Source of the DNA: Kocuria rosea subsp. polaris
Lineage (GTDB): Bacteria; Actinomycetota; Actinomycetes; Actinomycetales; Micrococcaceae
Length of the DNA: 64,000 nucleotides
Assembly: GCF_001483755.1 (NCBI RefSeq)
Contig: NZ_LQBK01000039.1
Coordinates: forward strand, 62,001 to 126,000
Direction of reading: 5' to 3'
The notes beneath the pieces were generated by a model. That model saw only the letters and a program-made list of their open reading frames with translations, was not told the origin of the DNA and did not search any database. The translations under genes were made by a program, and so were the position numbers. Below, piece after piece: positions 61,581 through 64,000 of the stretch (position 1 is the stretch's first letter; every line of letters begins with the position of its first letter).

Positions 61581-61701
61581 GATGGGGCCTTCCGAAGAAA
61601 CGGTGGTGCGGTGAGAAAAAACTACGATTTCTTCCCCTTCAGCGCACTAGAATCGAAGGTCCTTCGGCAGGTCAGACAGAACTGGCAGAATGGAGCGTCA
61701 T

Positions 61702-62199
61702 GTGACGTACCCCACACCGCGCGCACCGCAGGATCTGCGGCCCGCCCACCAGCTCGACGACCTCGACCTCCGGCTGCTCGGCCTGCTGCGCGAGAACGCC
61801 CGCGCCACCAACCAGGCCCTCAGCGAGGCCCTCGGGGTGGCGCCGTCCACGTGCCTGGCCCGGATGAAGGCGCTGCAGCGGGCCGGGGTGATCCGCCGGT
61901 TCACCGTGGAGGTCGAGCCCAAGGCCCTGGGCCAGACCATCGAGGCGCTCATCAGCGTGCGGCTGCGCCCCGGCGCCCGGCAGCAGATGGCCGCCTTCGG
62001 GGAGTCACTGAAGACGGTCCCCGAGGTCTCGCAGTACTTCTTCCTGGGCGGGGTGGACGACTTCCTGATCCACGTCCGGGTGCGGGACACCGAGCACATC
62101 CGCCAGTTCGTGATCGAGCACCTGTCCTCGAACCCGGTCGTGGCCGCCACCCAGACCAGTCTCGTGTTCGAGCACGTGCCCGGCCCGCAGGGGCTGTGA
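61702..62199 (+). CDS. Lrp/AsnC-family regulator of alanine dehydrogenase (AldR-like)
   Basis: A 165-residue regulator with helix-turn-helix ATNQALSEALGVAPSTCLAR and a RAM ligand domain (EALISVRLRPGARQQMAAFG, SQYFFLGGVDDFLIHVRVRD). The GTG at 61702 has GGAG six bases upstream; an in-frame ATG at 61690 lacks one. It is divergent from ald over a 121-base AT-richer spacer, where a TAGAAT -10 box (61648-61653) is visible. AldR activates ald in response to alanine in mycobacteria; the same is likely here. Confidence 0.85.
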   Translation: MTYPTPRAPQDLRPAHQLDDLDLRLLGLLRENARATNQALSEALGVAPSTCLARMKALQRAGVIRRFTVEVEPKALGQTIEALISVRLRPGARQQMAAFGESLKTVPEVSQYFFLGGVDDFLIHVRVRDTEHIRQFVIEHLSSNPVVAATQTSLVFEHVPGPQGL

Positions 62200-62254
62200 G
62201 CGGACGGGCCCGCCGTCGTCGTGCCGTCGGCGCTGTTCCGTCAGGGGGGCTCCG

Positions 62255-62965
62255 TCAGCTCGTCGTCCCGTCGGCGCCGCTCCCGGCGGTCTCCTCGAGG
62301 ACGTCCTCGGCGCTCTCGCCCGTGACGTCCTCGGCGGCGGGGTCCTCCAGCGCCGCGCCGCCGAGCGGATCGCGGTGCCAGGCCGCCAGCTCCCACCCGC
62401 CGCCGGCGCGGTGCTCGAGCACGGCCGCGCCGGTGTTCATGATCTCCAGCTCCGCCGCCTCGGCGGCGTCGATCCCGGCGCGCAGGGCGGTCCAGACGCG
62501 GATCGCCGCCCCGTGGCTGAACACGGCGGCCGTGTCCGCGGGGTCGTGGTCCTGCACGATCCGCTGCAGGGCGGCCTCGTAGCGGCCGAGGAACTCGTGG
62601 CCGTCCGGGCCGCCGGGCATGGGCTGCTCCAGGTCGCCGTGAACCCACGCCAGCAGGCAGGAGATGTAGGCCCGGCGGGCGTCCGGGTCCCCGCGCATCT
62701 CCAGCTCCCCGGCCGGGATCTCCTCCAGGCCGGCCCGGACCTGCACCGCCAGCCCGCGGGCCTCGGCCAGCGGCGCGGCCGTGTGCTGCGTCCGCACCAG
62801 CTGCGAGGCGTGGACGCCGCTGATCCGCTCGTGGCCGAGAGCGGCCGGCACCGCGCGGGCCTGGGCCCGCCCCAGGCTCGTCAGCTGGGCGCCGGGCACC
62901 GCCGTGTCGAGCTCTCCCGAGACGTTGCAGGGGGTCTGGCCGTGGCGGATCAGCAGCAAGCGCAT
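62255..62965 (-). CDS. histidine phosphatase-family protein
   Basis: A 236-residue phosphoglycerate-mutase-like phosphatase. The catalytic RHG is in MRLLLIRHGQTPCN, and a second conserved His is in AAVFSHGAAIRVW. The C-terminal 35 residues are acidic and probably disordered. It is a generic phosphatase of unknown substrate, convergent with the Lrp gene. Confidence 0.85.
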   Translation of the reverse strand: MRLLLIRHGQTPCNVSGELDTAVPGAQLTSLGRAQARAVPAALGHERISGVHASQLVRTQHTAAPLAEARGLAVQVRAGLEEIPAGELEMRGDPDARRAYISCLLAWVHGDLEQPMPGGPDGHEFLGRYEAALQRIVQDHDPADTAAVFSHGAAIRVWTALRAGIDAAEAAELEIMNTGAAVLEHRAGGGWELAAWHRDPLGGAALEDPAAEDVTGESAEDVLEETAGSGADGTTS

Positions 62966-63037
62966 GCCTCCCAGCCTAGGGCTGCCCCCTGCGTCCGGGC
63001 GGCGGCGGTCCGCCGATCCGCCGGGCCGGGCGGCAGC

Positions 63038-64000
63038 TCAGCCCGTGGTGAGCAGGACCTTGATGGCCCGGCGCTCGTCCATCGCCCGGTAGGCCTCGGC
63101 GGCCTCCTCCAGTGGCAGGGTGAGGTCGAAGACCTTGCCGGGGTCGATCTCCCGGTCCCAGATCAGCCGGATCAGCTCGGGCAGGAACCGGCGCACCGGG
63201 GCGGGCCCGCCGTGCAGGTGCACCCCGGAGAAGAACAGCTCCTGGCCGGGCAGCGAGACGTCGTGGGACACGCCCACGTAGCCGACGTGGCCGCCGGGGC
63301 GGGTGGAGCGGATGGCCTGCAGCATCGACTCCTGGGTGCCCACGGCCTCGATGACGGAGTGCGCCCCGAGCCCGCCGGTGAGCTCCTTGATCCGCGCGAC
63401 GCCCTCGTCGCCGCGCTCCTCGACGATGTCGGTGGCGCCGAACTCGCGGGCCAGGGCCTGCCGGTCCGCGTGGCGGGACATCGCGATGATCCGCTCCGCG
63501 CCCAGCTGCTTCGCGGCCAGCACGCCGAGCAGCCCGACCGCGCCGTCGCCCACGACGGCCACGGTCTTGCCGGGACCGACCTCCGCGGCCACGGCGGCGA
63601 ACCAGCCGGTGCCCAGCACGTCCGAGGCCGCCAGCAGGGACGGGATCAGCTCCGGGTCGGGCTGTCCCGGGGTGGCCACCAGGGTGCCGTCGGCCAGCGG
63701 GACCCGCACGTACTGGGACTGCGCGCCGGTGGCCGCCCCGGGCTGCCGGTTCACGCAGTGGGTCTGGTAGCCGGACCGGCAGATCTCGCAGGTGTTGTCG
63801 GAGGCGAAGAAGGAGCCGACCACGAAGTCGCCGACCGCGATGTCCTGCACCTGGTCCCCGACCTCCTCCACGGTGCCGACGTACTCGTGGCCCATCGGGG
63901 CGGAGCCGTCGACGTCCTCGAGGCCCCGGTAGGGCCACAGGTCGGAGCCGCAGACACAGGCGGCGGCGACCTTCAGGATCGCGTCGGTGGGCTCGACGAC
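63038..64000 (-). CDS. zinc-dependent alcohol dehydrogenase, N-terminus outside the window
   Basis: The 320 visible codons read into the window edge, so the start is missing. The catalytic zinc site is seen as AAACVCGSDLWPYRG and MGHEYVGTVEEVG. A structural-zinc-like loop (SDNTCEICRSGYQTHC) and the cofactor motif VAVVGDGAVGLLGVLAA follow. It resembles the MDR subgroup that acts on short alcohols, formaldehyde or 2,3-butanediol. The first visible residues are VVEPTDAILKVAAACVCGSD. Substrate unknown. Confidence 0.87.
   Translation of the reverse strand, partial: VVEPTDAILKVAAACVCGSDLWPYRGLEDVDGSAPMGHEYVGTVEEVGDQVQDIAVGDFVVGSFFASDNTCEICRSGYQTHCVNRQPGAATGAQSQYVRVPLADGTLVATPGQPDPELIPSLLAASDVLGTGWFAAVAAEVGPGKTVAVVGDGAVGLLGVLAAKQLGAERIIAMSRHADRQALAREFGATDIVEERGDEGVARIKELTGGLGAHSVIEAVGTQESMLQAIRSTRPGGHVGYVGVSHDVSLPGQELFFSGVHLHGGPAPVRRFLPELIRLIWDREIDPGKVFDLTLPLEEAAEAYRAMDERRAIKVLLTTG

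Overview
The window is high-GC (about 70% in lines counted by hand), densely coded DNA. It has short spacers, GTG starts, Lrp/GntR/IclR-type regulators and -10 boxes of the TAGxCT kind. This points to an actinobacterium, probably Micrococcales and perhaps Kocuria-like; the genus is inference. About 52 protein genes are supported. I see no rRNA, tRNA, CRISPR array, prophage or insertion sequence.

Layout. (1) 1-2950: end of a 3-hydroxyisobutyrate dehydrogenase gene, an MHS-family transporter and a divergent LysR regulator. (2) 2961-8296: four-carbon acid-sugar (tetronate) catabolism, with a dehydrogenase and a DUF1537 kinase divergent from a GntR regulator, a class II aldolase and an aldo/keto reductase. 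(3) 8300-11940: nucleoside use, with a concentrative nucleoside transporter carrying a long disordered insert, divergent from a nucleoside hydrolase-ribokinase fusion. (4) 12037-15182: CPBP protease, TM2 protein, secreted HNH nuclease and an unknown membrane protein. (5) 15598-24261: alcohol dehydrogenase, a lower-GC PLD-nuclease/SF2 helicase that looks acquired, a polyol uptake/oxidation/AraC operon and a TSUP permease. (6) 24505-27892: an Asp/Gly/Ala repeat protein, a JmjC-type oxygenase, a sucrase/ferredoxin-like protein and ferritin. (7) 28245-35223: amino acid permease, succinate-semialdehyde dehydrogenase, then a compact three-gene unit (DUF6421-like protein, SDR, threonine aldolase) divergent from an Lrp regulator. 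(8) 35350-59071: a large aromatic catabolic island. (9) 59123-64000: cardiolipin-synthase-like protein, alanine dehydrogenase with its Lrp regulator, a histidine phosphatase and a truncated zinc alcohol dehydrogenase.

The aromatic island is the most coherent part. It encodes a FAH-fold hydrolase, an LLM flavin monooxygenase, a vanillyl-alcohol/eugenol-oxidase-type flavoenzyme, a GntR regulator, an HpaB-type phenol hydroxylase, an extradiol dioxygenase, an MHS transporter, a MmgE/PrpD protein, an esterase coupled to a 4-hydroxyacetophenone-monooxygenase-like BVMO, a PHBH-type hydroxylase, a metallo-beta-lactamase-fold hydrolase, a three-gene ABC importer, a flavin reductase fused to an IclR-effector-like domain, and a riboflavin kinase fused to a TetR-like helix-turn-helix. 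Together these suggest degradation of 4-alkylphenols or hydroxyaryl ketones, either by side-chain oxidation, Baeyer-Villiger oxidation and ester hydrolysis or by ortho-hydroxylation and meta-cleavage. Reduced flavin and FMN supply would be encoded in the same island. The two fusion proteins at its right end and the repeat-protein/JmjC cassette at 24505-27075 are the best candidates for undescribed biology.
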